Source: Polaromonas sp. (lineage in GTDB: Bacteria; Pseudomonadota; Gammaproteobacteria; Burkholderiales; Burkholderiaceae_C). From it: a stretch of 64,000 bases of DNA. The DNA lies in NCBI GenBank assembly GCA_013297865.1, contig JAAFIP010000013.1, forward strand, positions 39,551-103,550, written 5' to 3'. Of this stretch, positions 38,291-47,025 are shown piece after piece. The position numbers and the translations under genes are program-made. The notes beneath the pieces are model-generated. The model saw nothing but the letters and a program-made list of their open reading frames with translations, ran no database searches and was not told the DNA's origin. Positions within the stretch are counted from its first letter, which is position 1; each line of letters begins with the position of its first letter.

Positions 38291-39355
38291 ATGCCTTTGA
38301 CCAAAATCAGCGCCCAGGATGCGCTAGCCCAGCTGGAGCAGTTCAGCACCATCGTCGATGCCCGCAGCGAAAGCGAATATGCCCTTGACCGCCTGCCCGG
38401 CGCAGTGAACTGGCCTACGCTGAGCGACCAGGAGCGCCACGAGGTGGGCACCGACTACAAACAGGTCAGCGCCTTTGACGCACGCAAGCGCGGTGCCGTG
38501 ATGGCGGCGCGCAATATTGCGCGGCATATCGAATCACACTGCGCAGACAAGCCCAAAAACTGGAAGCCCCTGGTGTATTGCTGGCGTGGCGGACAGCGCA
38601 GTGGCTCGCTGTCGCTGGTGCTGTCGCAGATCGGTTTTGATGTACACCTCATCGAGGGAGGCTACAAGGCCTTTCGCGCCCAGATGATAGAAGACAGCAC
38701 GCGGCTGGCCGCGCTGTTCAACTACTGTGTGATTTGCGGCCCTACGGGCAGCGGCAAAACACGGCTGCTGACCTCGCTGGCCGCCGCTGGCGCACAGGTG
38801 CTGGACCTGGAAGCCCTGGCCGAACACCGCAGCTCGGTGCTGGGCCTGATTCCTGGCCAGCCGCAGCCCAGCCAGAAGCAGTTTGACACCCGGGTGTGGG
38901 ATGCATTGCGCAAGCTAGACCCGGCCCGGCCGGTGTGGGCCGAAAGCGAGAGCAAAAAAGTCGGCAATGTGAGCGTGCCCGATGCCTTGATGGCGCGGCT
39001 GCGCGCCTCCCGCTGCGCGCGCCTGGAGCTGCCCGTGCAGGAACGTGTGAAGCTGTTGATGGAAGATTACGACTTTTTCGTCAAAGACCCCGAGTTTTTC
39101 TGCCAGCGCCTGGATGTGCTTAAAGACCTGCGCGGCAAGGCAGTGATTGACGACTGGAAGGCGCGTGTGCACGAAGGCAAGGTGGAAGGCGTGGTGCGCG
39201 AACTGCTGGAGCTGCACTATGACCCCGGCTACGCCAGCTCCACCCGGCGCAATTACCAGCAGTTTGACAGCAGCTTTGTCATCGCCGCCCATGCGGCCCA
39301 AGACCTGGTTGCCACCAGCTTTGCTCGGCAGGTGCTGGCAGACATGGCGCCTTGA
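38291..39355 (+). CDS. mnmH: tRNA 2-selenouridine synthase
   Basis: 354 aa. The N-terminal rhodanese domain has the active Cys in YCWRGGQRSGS (about residue 97), and the C-terminal P-loop domain starts CGPTGSGKTRLL (about 150). Converts 2-thiouridine at tRNA wobble positions to 2-selenouridine, or geranylates it. selD is not in the window. Confidence 0.95.
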   Translation: MPLTKISAQDALAQLEQFSTIVDARSESEYALDRLPGAVNWPTLSDQERHEVGTDYKQVSAFDARKRGAVMAARNIARHIESHCADKPKNWKPLVYCWRGGQRSGSLSLVLSQIGFDVHLIEGGYKAFRAQMIEDSTRLAALFNYCVICGPTGSGKTRLLTSLAAAGAQVLDLEALAEHRSSVLGLIPGQPQPSQKQFDTRVWDALRKLDPARPVWAESESKKVGNVSVPDALMARLRASRCARLELPVQERVKLLMEDYDFFVKDPEFFCQRLDVLKDLRGKAVIDDWKARVHEGKVEGVVRELLELHYDPGYASSTRRNYQQFDSSFVIAAHAAQDLVATSFARQVLADMAP

Positions 39356-39367
39356 GGTCTGCGCGCT

Positions 39368-40162
39368 TTATCGCACGGTCAGCTGTTTGAGATCGCGGTC
39401 CTGCGACGCCAGAAACCGTGCAATGGCGTCTACCGTCACCACCAGATATTGCTGCTTTTCATACTCTTCCTGGGTATGGTCCGCAAAGCTCACATTGGGG
39501 CTGAACAGGCGCGCAGCCGAGCGACGCAGGTTGGGAATGCGGATATTGCCAGGCTCAAAGCCTTGGGCCTTGAGCCAGTTTTGCGCGGCTGCGCGGTCAC
39601 GGATGCCGCCTTGCGCCTCAATCGCCAGCGCAGCCATCTCGACGATCCACTGGTTCGAGTTCTGAAAACGGGTGTTGAAAGGATGGGCAATCAGGTTGTA
39701 GGCCGGGTTGTGCAGCAGCCGTGTGGTGGCAGGGTTCATGAAGGCCGTGCGCAGCGCGGCCTGGCGCGCGTACGATGGGGTGATGATCAGCCCCTCGTAT
39801 TCAAACAGGTCCACTTCGTAAAACTTCTCCAGCGGCTGCACCAGGATTTCAGACTCGGCCTTGCCACAGGGATTGAACAGGTGCATCACCTGCCAGCGCT
39901 TGCGCACATGGTCGCGCACCGCCAGGCCCATATGGGTGTAGCGCTGGCCAAACTCACTCAGGTTCAGGCCAATGCGCGCCACCAGTGCGGCCGACGCGCC
40001 GCTGGCCTCCAGCTGGTCACGCAGGCGCTCGCCCAGCGCCAGGCCTTTGGCCAGGGCCTCTGGCGTAGGGGCAGCGCGTTCGCCACAGTCCTGGCCCGCA
40101 AAAGCCCAGGCTTGGGCCAGCACCAGAACACATGCCAGCAAGACATTGCGTTGACATCGCAT
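39368..40162 (-). CDS. DUF2145-like exported protein
   Basis: 264 aa with a signal peptide (MRCQRNVLLACVLVLAQAWAF). The pattern SGASAALVARIGLNLSEFG, RYTHMGLAVRD and YNLIAHPFNTRFQNSNQW fits DUF2145, a family of uncharacterised exported proteins with conserved His/Asn/Cys possibly forming a papain-like site. The start at 40162 was chosen because the signal peptide begins there. It lies 20 bp downstream of the caspase-like gene and may share its transcript. Confidence 0.65.
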   Translation of the reverse strand: MRCQRNVLLACVLVLAQAWAFAGQDCGERAAPTPEALAKGLALGERLRDQLEASGASAALVARIGLNLSEFGQRYTHMGLAVRDHVRKRWQVMHLFNPCGKAESEILVQPLEKFYEVDLFEYEGLIITPSYARQAALRTAFMNPATTRLLHNPAYNLIAHPFNTRFQNSNQWIVEMAALAIEAQGGIRDRAAAQNWLKAQGFEPGNIRIPNLRRSAARLFSPNVSFADHTQEEYEKQQYLVVTVDAIARFLASQDRDLKQLTVR

Positions 40163-40182
40163 AGAGGACCTTATGTTCCATT

Positions 40183-41625
40183 TCATGGCAGGCGCACCGC
40201 CTCGGTTGCGCCTTGCGCATTTTGCAGCAGCACTTGCGGCGCTGCAGCGTCGAAGCGAGCGCTTTGTGACGGCTTGGTCCACACAGACCGGCTGGTCGTC
40301 ACATCAATCAACTGGTGATTGCTGCGTCCCGCCATCTGCTGGCCCAGCAGCAGCCAGCGCCCATCGCCAGAAAACTGCAGGCTCACCGCCTGACCACTGG
40401 CAGGCTCGTACACCTTGGCACTGCCCACCACGCTGGCGCGCAGCGCATCTATCCAGTGCACAGTGCCGGCAGAGGCTGCCGCCACATACAGGCCTTCAGG
40501 CGACTGGGCCACAGCGTCTACCGCAGCGCCTGTGTTCAGCGCCAGTTCTTTGGTGGCAGTGCCTTGCCTCCAGCGCACCACATTGCCCGCACTCTGGGAT
40601 GGAGAGGTGGATGGTGGGGTTGGCGCCAATGCTGGCGCTACAGCCACCACCGGCGCAGCAGCGGGGGTGACTGGGGTGGACGGGGCGGGGGCTGTGGAGC
40701 GCAAGCGCGCCAGCGCCGCAAATCGGCCATTGGGGTATTGCTCCAGATAGGCACGGTAATCTGCGGGGCTGCGGCTGTCTTTTACTGCGTCCCAAAAGGC
40801 CAGGTCCAAGGCCAGCTCAGTAGCTACCGTGGCTGCAGGATTGGGCGCTGCTACCGCTACCGTGGGCTTGGCAACAGGCGCGTTGGCAAAGCTGAAGTCA
40901 CGGTTGAGCGAAGAGCTCTCCCATGGCACCTGCTGGTTTTTGGATGCGTTCACCACGTCCACCCGCACGCGCTTGAACATTTGCTCCACGGCCAGGCCCG
41001 GCGCGGCAATATGCTTGAGCAAGGCGCCGGTGTACAGGCCATTGCTGCCCTCGCCGTCTTGCGCCACCGAGCCAGGCGCGGTGGCAAAAGCGATCAAGGT
41101 GCCGGTTGGCGCGTCCATCTGGGCCAGGCCCGTTTGCGCGGGCTTGAACGAACGGGCAAACGGGTTATTGCGGCAGGCATCCAACACCACCAGGTTCACG
41201 GCTGTGCGCGCCGAGTCCATCTTGTCGAGCACCTCGTTGACATCAAAGCTGCGATAAGGCACCTCGTCTTCGCGGGCAATGTCTGCATCGATGGGCACCA
41301 GATAGTTGCGGCCCTTGACCTGCAAGCCATGGCCCGCAAAATAAAACAGCCCCACCGAGGCACCACGCAGCTTGTCGCCAAACTCACGCACTACCGACGC
41401 AAAGCCCTCACGCCCCACGTTTTGCCGCTCAATCACCTCAAAGCCCAACTTGCGCAGAGACTCTGACACCGCCCGCGAATCATTGACAGGGTTTTGCAGG
41501 GGGCTGGACTTGTAGGCCGCGTTGCCAATCACCAGCGCCACGCGCCGCTCCTGGGCGATGGCAGGCGACACAGCCCACAGCAAAACTGCGGCAATGACCC
41601 AAAATCTGGCGAATACGATCAACAT
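40183..41625 (-). CDS. Secreted caspase-like (C14) protease
   Basis: 480 aa. Signal peptide MLIVFARFWVIAAVLLWAV, then a caspase/metacaspase p20 domain: VALVIGNAAYKSSPLQNPVN, catalytic His in YFAGHGLQ (about 100), catalytic Cys in VVLDACRNNPFARSF (about 148). A Pro/Ala-rich linker (residues about 315-340) joins a C-terminal domain with propeller-like repeats (GLYVAAASAGTVHWIDALRA). Periplasmic or surface protease of unknown target. Followed by the DUF2145 gene. Confidence 0.88.
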   Translation of the reverse strand: MLIVFARFWVIAAVLLWAVSPAIAQERRVALVIGNAAYKSSPLQNPVNDSRAVSESLRKLGFEVIERQNVGREGFASVVREFGDKLRGASVGLFYFAGHGLQVKGRNYLVPIDADIAREDEVPYRSFDVNEVLDKMDSARTAVNLVVLDACRNNPFARSFKPAQTGLAQMDAPTGTLIAFATAPGSVAQDGEGSNGLYTGALLKHIAAPGLAVEQMFKRVRVDVVNASKNQQVPWESSSLNRDFSFANAPVAKPTVAVAAPNPAATVATELALDLAFWDAVKDSRSPADYRAYLEQYPNGRFAALARLRSTAPAPSTPVTPAAAPVVAVAPALAPTPPSTSPSQSAGNVVRWRQGTATKELALNTGAAVDAVAQSPEGLYVAAASAGTVHWIDALRASVVGSAKVYEPASGQAVSLQFSGDGRWLLLGQQMAGRSNHQLIDVTTSRSVWTKPSQSARFDAAAPQVLLQNAQGATEAVRLP

Positions 41626-41766
41626 GACCCGATTGTGACAAACTTTCGGCTGCTATTCGTAACAACTGGGCACCTTTGCAGTGAACTTTGTCACCAGGAT
41701 TTCGTTTTGAGCAGTGAAGATGCTGGTTAACTGGCTTGCACACACTCCACACGGGAAGGAACCACC

Positions 41767-42801
41767 ATGGCACAGACGAACTTGCTGGAAATGACAGGTA
41801 CGCTGGATTTAGCGCAGTTTTGGCCCAAGGGCAGTTCGGATGCAGACACGACCAAGCTGCTGCTATCGGTTGCGGCGGGCAGCATACGCGTGCGCCTGGC
41901 CGGGCAAAGTCAGTTCCAAACCACTACCGCTTACGATGACGCGGTGATGGTGACCGATAAAGACGATCAGACTGGCGCCTTGAAAACACAACCATTGATC
42001 AAGAATGGAGTGCTCAAGGTGCGGCTGCAGCGCATTGATGCGCCCGAGCTGCACTACAGCCCTGATGCACGCGGCAGTGGTGGCGCGCTGAAGGGCACTG
42101 GCCTGGTCAAAGACTATCGCCAGAATCAGGCCGAAACCGCAGTGGTCAAGCTGACGGCATTTTTGCAGACCTTTGGCCAGGACCCTCTGCCCTGCATGCT
42201 GCGCTCCGAGCTTAAAGCCAGCGAAGGCCCTGGCGCAGCGATGGACAGATACGGCCGTTTTGTGGGCGACATCATCTTGCCCGATGGCACCAATCTCAAC
42301 CTCTGGCTGCTGGAGCAGGGGCTGGCTGTCGTGGCGCTGTATGACTCCATGCTGCCGCAGGAGATTGATGAGTCTGTGCTGGCCTGGCAAGCAGGACGCC
42401 GCCGCCGCGAGGGCATTGCGCGCTATTACACAGATCGCTTCAGCAAGTTTGACCCCACGCTACAGTTTCGCAAGGAAGGCGCCACTGCGCAAAACGAAGG
42501 AGCACGCAAGTTTTTGCATCCCAAGTTTTACCGCAGACAGACCACCTGGTGGGCGTTCAAGCAGGCCAATATTTTCAAGGGCAGTTTTGAGGACTGGTTG
42601 ACCGAAAAAGCCGAAGCGTGCTGGTACTTGCCGGAGTTTCGCCAGTCTGGCACCAAAGCGCCCAAGTACCCGTTGTATGAACGTGAGTTTGACGGCAGTG
42701 GCATTGGCTGGGAGCCGGAAGATTTTATTTTTGCCGAGAGCCCATCGAGCATGCAGCGCCTGACTGCCAGCGGAGCGTTAGAGAAAATTCGTAGCTGGTG
42801 A
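41767..42801 (+). CDS. SNase-fold (thermonuclease-like) protein
   Basis: 344 aa. The OB-fold nuclease signature is visible as LKVRLQRIDAPEL (Arg, Asp and Glu of the active site) and MDRYGRFVGDI with the second Arg, followed by LNLWLLEQGLAVVALY. Large extra segments before and after make it longer than a plain thermonuclease. No signal peptide, so probably cytoplasmic. Divergent from the caspase-like gene. Confidence 0.78.
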   Translation: MAQTNLLEMTGTLDLAQFWPKGSSDADTTKLLLSVAAGSIRVRLAGQSQFQTTTAYDDAVMVTDKDDQTGALKTQPLIKNGVLKVRLQRIDAPELHYSPDARGSGGALKGTGLVKDYRQNQAETAVVKLTAFLQTFGQDPLPCMLRSELKASEGPGAAMDRYGRFVGDIILPDGTNLNLWLLEQGLAVVALYDSMLPQEIDESVLAWQAGRRRREGIARYYTDRFSKFDPTLQFRKEGATAQNEGARKFLHPKFYRRQTTWWAFKQANIFKGSFEDWLTEKAEACWYLPEFRQSGTKAPKYPLYEREFDGSGIGWEPEDFIFAESPSSMQRLTASGALEKIRSW

Positions 42802-42830
42802 TTTTCGGGCTCACGCCTAATGCGCTGCCA

Positions 42831-43295
42831 TCAAGCGGATAAAGCCGCGATTACCTCAGGTGGAGCCTGCACGAGCTCAATCAGCACCCCCTCGCCTGCA
42901 ATCGGAAACTCGTCATTGCTCTTGGGGTGCAAAAAAGTGATGTCGTAGCCTGCCGCGCCTTTGCGAATACCGCCAGGCGCAAAGCGCACTCCCTGGGCTG
43001 TGAGCCAGTCTACAGCTTTGGGCAGATCATCAATCCACAGGCCGACATGGTTGAGAGGGGTGGTGTGCACAGCGGGCTTTTTGTCAGGGTCAATGGGCTG
43101 CATCAAGTCCACCTCCACCTTGAACGGGCCGCTGCCCATGGCGCAGATGTCTTCGTCCACATTCTCGCGTTCGCTCTTGAATGTGCCAGTCACCTCAAGG
43201 CCGAGCATATCAACCCAGAGTTTTTGCAACCGGGTTTTGTCGGTGCCGCCGATGGCGATTTGCTGGATACCGAGGACTTTGAAGGGACGTGTCAT
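42831..43295 (-). CDS. VOC-family protein, methylmalonyl-CoA epimerase candidate
   Basis: 154 aa vicinal-oxygen-chelate protein: [20 protein letters not shown] in the first half, [18 protein letters not shown] in the second, and the metal Glu in VLIELVQAP. Glyoxalase/epimerase family. It is encoded near propionyl-CoA carboxylase, meaB and methylmalonyl-CoA mutase, so methylmalonyl-CoA epimerase is the best guess; that is inference from context. Confidence 0.75.
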   Translation of the reverse strand: MTRPFKVLGIQQIAIGGTDKTRLQKLWVDMLGLEVTGTFKSERENVDEDICAMGSGPFKVEVDLMQPIDPDKKPAVHTTPLNHVGLWIDDLPKAVDWLTAQGVRFAPGGIRKGAAGYDITFLHPKSNDEFPIAGEGVLIELVQAPPEVIAALSA

Positions 43296-43339
43296 GGTGT
43301 GTTCGGTTTGGGATAAAAATTACTTTGAACTGTTGTACG

Positions 43340-43585
43340 CCCCGGCACTTGGGGTAATTGGCTCCGCGACTGTCCCCCGCCCTTCGGGCTCCTCCTTGAT
43401 GTCGCTGCGCCACTCACCCCAAGCGCCGGGGCAGCGAGCATGGTGGGTGCGCGGCGGTTGATTAGCGACCGACTTCCCTGGATCACGTCGGCGGTGCGCT
43501 CAGCGCAGCGGCATAAAGGAGGAGCTGTCGGCCCTAGGCCGACGCGGGGGACAGCCGCGGAGCTGAGCGCACCGCCGAGCTGATC
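43340..43585. repeat. Pair of long hairpin elements with a shared core (units 1 and 2)
   Basis: Unit 1: 15-bp arms 43340-43354/43417-43431 (CCCCGGCACTTGGGG, one mismatch) around the core TGTCCCCCGCCCTTCGGG-CTCCTCCTT at 43371. Unit 2: 24-bp arms 43481-43504/43562-43585 (22 matches) around the inverted core AAAGGAGGAG...GGGGGACA at 43515. The arms differ in sequence between units while the core is conserved. This fills the non-coding stretch 43296-43655; I see no gene in it. Confidence 0.85.
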
Positions 43586-43655
43586 CCGCGAAGCAAAACC
43601 CAGACCCAAGATGGAAGAAGAAGCACAATTCATGGTTTTTGACAACGTCAATAAC

Positions 43656-44294
43656 TCAATGGAATTGACCAGGCTGTACATGGTCTGACTGCACACGCAG
43701 CACACCCGCTGCTTGCATCTGCTGCCAGGCGGCAGCAAGCGAACCGTTGAGGTCAATGGCGCGGCAGGCATCTTCAATCACCACCGCTTCGAAGCCCGCG
43801 GTGCGCGCATCCAATGCCGTCCAGGCTACGCAGAAATCCGTAGCCAGGCCACAGATATACGCCTTGCGCAGCCCGCGCGCTTGCAGGTACGCCGCCAAGC
43901 CTGTCGTGGTACTGCGGTCAGCCTCCATGAAGGCCGAATAGCTGTCTACCTGCGGGTGAAAGCCCTTGCGGATGATGAGCTGGGCGTGCGGCAAATGCAG
44001 GTCTTTGTGCAAGGCGGCATCGTGTGTGCCCTGCACGCAATGGTCGGGCCACAGCACCTGCGGGCCATAGGGCATGGCGATCACTTCGTAAGGGGCTTTG
44101 CCCTTGTGGCTGGAGGCAAACGAGGCATGACCAGCAGGGTGCCAGTCCTGCGTCAGCACCACGTTGCCAAACAGCTTGCCGATGCGATTGATTACCGGCA
44201 CCACTTCGTCACCGCGCGCCACAGGCAGGCCACCGCCTGGCATGAAGCCGTTTTGCGCGTCCACCACAATCAGTACAGCGTCTTGGTTCATCAT
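43656..44294 (-). CDS. pncA: Nicotinamidase
   Basis: 212 aa isochorismatase-fold amidase converting nicotinamide to nicotinate. The catalytic Asp is in VVDAQNGFMPGG, the Lys in IIRKGFH and the Cys in GLATDFCVAWTALDA; the metal site DWHPAGHASF is present. It connects with the pnuC/NadR-like NAD genes only functionally. ATG codons at 44294 and 44291 are both possible. Confidence 0.95.
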   Translation of the reverse strand: MMNQDAVLIVVDAQNGFMPGGGLPVARGDEVVPVINRIGKLFGNVVLTQDWHPAGHASFASSHKGKAPYEVIAMPYGPQVLWPDHCVQGTHDAALHKDLHLPHAQLIIRKGFHPQVDSYSAFMEADRSTTTGLAAYLQARGLRKAYICGLATDFCVAWTALDARTAGFEAVVIEDACRAIDLNGSLAAAWQQMQAAGVLRVQSDHVQPGQFH

Positions 44295-44306
44295 GGTTTG
44301 GTGCCC

Positions 44307-44585
44307 TTAAGCTTTGACTGGCCTGCGCCCTGCCAGATAGCTCACGCCGTGGGGAATGGCGCTTTCCAGATGCGGCGTATTGGCAGGCAGGCGAAACACG
44401 TCGCCCGCCCGGTATTCGCGCTCCTGCCCATTCACCGTGATGGACAGCGAACCTTGGGTGATCAACGCAAACGCATCAAACGGGTGCTGGTGCTCGCCCA
44501 TGCTGTAGCCCACAGGCTGCTGCACCAGCACAGCGGGGTCAAAAGCCTCGGCACTCAAGGCGGCTTCAAATTCTTGTGGGTTCAT
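44307..44585 (-). CDS. Small cupin-domain protein
   Basis: 92 aa single cupin. The first metal motif GEHQHPFDAFALITQG and the second PANTPHLESAIPHG are visible. Substrate unknown. It lies 12 bp upstream of pncA, so probably co-transcribed. Confidence 0.8.
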   Translation of the reverse strand: MNPQEFEAALSAEAFDPAVLVQQPVGYSMGEHQHPFDAFALITQGSLSITVNGQEREYRAGDVFRLPANTPHLESAIPHGVSYLAGRRPVKA

Positions 44586-44633
44586 TCCTGGCTCCTTGTC
44601 TGTTCACAGTGTAAGCAAACTTCACCCTGACGT

Positions 44634-46682
44634 TTACGCAAACTCTACGATAGGCTGGTCCACACTGAGGGATTCTCCCTTCGCCGCCAGCACTTTGCCC
44701 ACCACGCCGTCGGCCACGGCAAACAGCACGTTTTCCATCTTCATCGCTTCGATCACCGCCACACGCTCGCCAGCCTGCACCTTCTGGCCAACCTGCACGG
44801 CCACGTCCACCAGCAAGCCCGGCATGGGCGAGAGCACAAATCGGCTCATGTCAGGCGGCGCTTTGTGCGGCATGAGCTGGTGCAACTGGGCCACCCGGGG
44901 CTGCAGCACCAGCGCGTCAATCTGCGTACCGTTATGCTGCACACGAAAAGCCAACGGGTATTTGCGGGTGCCGCGCTCGACTTGTGCTGTAAAAGGCTGG
45001 CTGTTAATGGTGCCGTGGATGGCTACATCATTCAAACGCGAATCGCTGTAGATTTCATAGCTCAACTTGTCGATACCGATGCGGGCAAAACCTGTTTTCC
45101 CGGCAAATTCCTCAATATGCACGGGCGTGTAGCTGTGCTGGCCGTCGCCAGCCAAGGTCACCACCACATAGTCTTTTTCAATTTTCACCTGATATCCAGG
45201 CAGCTGCCCGCTAATGCCCGCCTCACGCTCGTGCGCCTTTCGGCGTACAAAGGCGGCGATGGCTTTGAGCACATTCGGGTCATCATGCGGCACATCCTCG
45301 GCGGCAAAGCCTTTGCCGTAATGCTCAGCAATAAAGCCAGTATTGAAATCACCCGCGACAAACTTGGGGTGTGCCAGCAGCGCGGCCTGAAATGGGATGT
45401 TGCTGCTGATGCCGCGAATGACAAAGGCGTTGAGCGCTGCACGCATCTTGGCAATCGCGTCCAGTCGGTCTTTTCCATGCACGATCAGCTTGGCGATCAT
45501 CGAGTCGTAGTACATCGGAATCTCGCCACCGTCTTGCACGCCGGTGTCCACACGCACGCCATACAGGTCTTGTGTGTTAGCTTGGTGCATGGTCTGTGCT
45601 GGCGGTTGAAAACGCACTAGCCTGCCTGTAGAAGGCAAGAAGTTACGAAACGGATCTTCGGCGTTGATGCGGCATTCCATCGCCCAACCGTTGCGCTGCA
45701 CATCTTTTTGTGCCAGCGGCAGCGGCTCCCCTGCCGCTACGCGAATCATTAGCTCCACCAAGTCCAGTCCGGTGATGCATTCTGTCACTGGGTGCTCCAC
45801 CTGCAGGCGGGTGTTCATCTCCAGAAAATAAAAACTCTGGTCTTTGCCCACCACAAACTCCACCGTGCCTGCGCTTTGGTATTTCACCGCTTTGGCCAGC
45901 GCCACGGCCTGCTCGCCCATGGCCTTGCGGGTGGTGTCGCTGATGAAGGGCGACGGCGCTTCTTCAATCACCTTCTGGTGGCGGCGCTGGATCGAGCATT
46001 CACGCTCGTTCAGGTAAATCACATTACCTTGGCTGTCGCCAATCAATTGAATTTCAATATGGCGCGGTTCTTCCACGAATTTTTCAATAAACACCCGGTC
46101 ATCACCAAAGCTGTTGCGCGCTTCGTTGCGGCAGCTGGTAAAGCCTTCGAAGGCCTCCTGGTCGTTATGCGCCACACGCAGCCCCTTACCGCCACCGCCC
46201 GCCGATGCTTTGATCATTACCGGGTAGCCAATGCCCTTGGCAATCTCCACCGCTTTTTCAGCCGTGTCAATCGCATCATTCACTCCAGGAATGCAGTTGA
46301 CCCCCGCAGCACCCGCCAGCTTCTTCGACGCAATCTTGTCGCCCATCGCGGCAATTGAGTAGTGTTTGGGGCCAATGAAAATAATGCCCTCCTCTTCCAC
46401 CCGCTTGGCAAAACCTTCGTTTTCACTCAAAAAGCCATAACCCGGATGCACCGCCTGTGCGCCGGTCTGTTTGCAGGCAGCAATAATTTTTTCGGCCTGC
46501 AAATAGCTCTCGCGGCTAGGCGCGGGGCCGATATTAATGGCCTCGTCAGCCAGTGCCACATGGCGAGCTTCCTTGTCTGCATCGGAATACACCGCCACCG
46601 TTTTGATGCCCATCTTGCGGGCAGTTTGAATGACGCGGCAAGCGATTTCGCCACGGTTGGCTATCAGTATTTTGGTAAACAT
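44634..46682 (-). CDS. pccA: Propionyl-/acetyl-CoA carboxylase biotin-containing subunit
   Basis: 682 aa. The biotin carboxylase domain (KILIANRGEIACRVIQTARK; ATP-grasp KASAGGGGKGLR; FIEKFVEEPRHIE) covers about 1-450, then a linker/BT region, and a C-terminal biotinyl domain with the acceptor Lys in EAMKMEN (about 649). With pccB it carboxylates propionyl-CoA to methylmalonyl-CoA. Two hairpin elements separate it from pccB. Confidence 0.93.
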   Translation of the reverse strand: MFTKILIANRGEIACRVIQTARKMGIKTVAVYSDADKEARHVALADEAINIGPAPSRESYLQAEKIIAACKQTGAQAVHPGYGFLSENEGFAKRVEEEGIIFIGPKHYSIAAMGDKIASKKLAGAAGVNCIPGVNDAIDTAEKAVEIAKGIGYPVMIKASAGGGGKGLRVAHNDQEAFEGFTSCRNEARNSFGDDRVFIEKFVEEPRHIEIQLIGDSQGNVIYLNERECSIQRRHQKVIEEAPSPFISDTTRKAMGEQAVALAKAVKYQSAGTVEFVVGKDQSFYFLEMNTRLQVEHPVTECITGLDLVELMIRVAAGEPLPLAQKDVQRNGWAMECRINAEDPFRNFLPSTGRLVRFQPPAQTMHQANTQDLYGVRVDTGVQDGGEIPMYYDSMIAKLIVHGKDRLDAIAKMRAALNAFVIRGISSNIPFQAALLAHPKFVAGDFNTGFIAEHYGKGFAAEDVPHDDPNVLKAIAAFVRRKAHEREAGISGQLPGYQVKIEKDYVVVTLAGDGQHSYTPVHIEEFAGKTGFARIGIDKLSYEIYSDSRLNDVAIHGTINSQPFTAQVERGTRKYPLAFRVQHNGTQIDALVLQPRVAQLHQLMPHKAPPDMSRFVLSPMPGLLVDVAVQVGQKVQAGERVAVIEAMKMENVLFAVADGVVGKVLAAKGESLSVDQPIVEFA

Positions 46683-46733
46683 CTTCAGTCTCCTATTCGG
46701 GAATCAGTTTTTGCTATGCGGGTTTCTGTGCCC

Positions 46734-46956
46734 ACAACGGTCACGGCGTGCCTGCCTCCGCTCATGTCCCCCGGCCTTCGGCCTCCTCCTTGACTTCGCT
46801 GCGACAGACACACCGTGCCCGCTGCTACGAAGGAAGGCTTATGCACATCAGCCCGTGCTAATGCTTGAGGCGCGTGCTGCCTGGGCGCTTTGCGTAGGTA
46901 AAGGAGGAGCCCGAAGGGCGGGGGACACGAAGCAAAGCGCTCAGGCAGCACGCGCC
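46734..46956. repeat. Pair of long hairpin elements with a shared core (units 3 and 4)
   Basis: Unit 3: imperfect 20-bp arms 46734-46753/46806-46825 (about 15 matches) around core TGTCCCCCGGCCTTCGGC-CTCCTCCTT at 46765. Unit 4: 25-bp arms 46869-46893/46932-46956 (24 matches) around the inverted core AAAGGAGGAGCCCGAAGG-GCGGGGGACA at 46900. The same paired, head-to-head layout as at 43340-43585. It occupies the 343-bp gap between pccA and pccB, where no gene is seen. Confidence 0.85.
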
Positions 46957-47025
46957 GCGACAAACCGCGACGCAAAACTCCTGAACAGCCCAATCCGACG
47001 CGATGTAAACCCATAGCGAGGCAAC

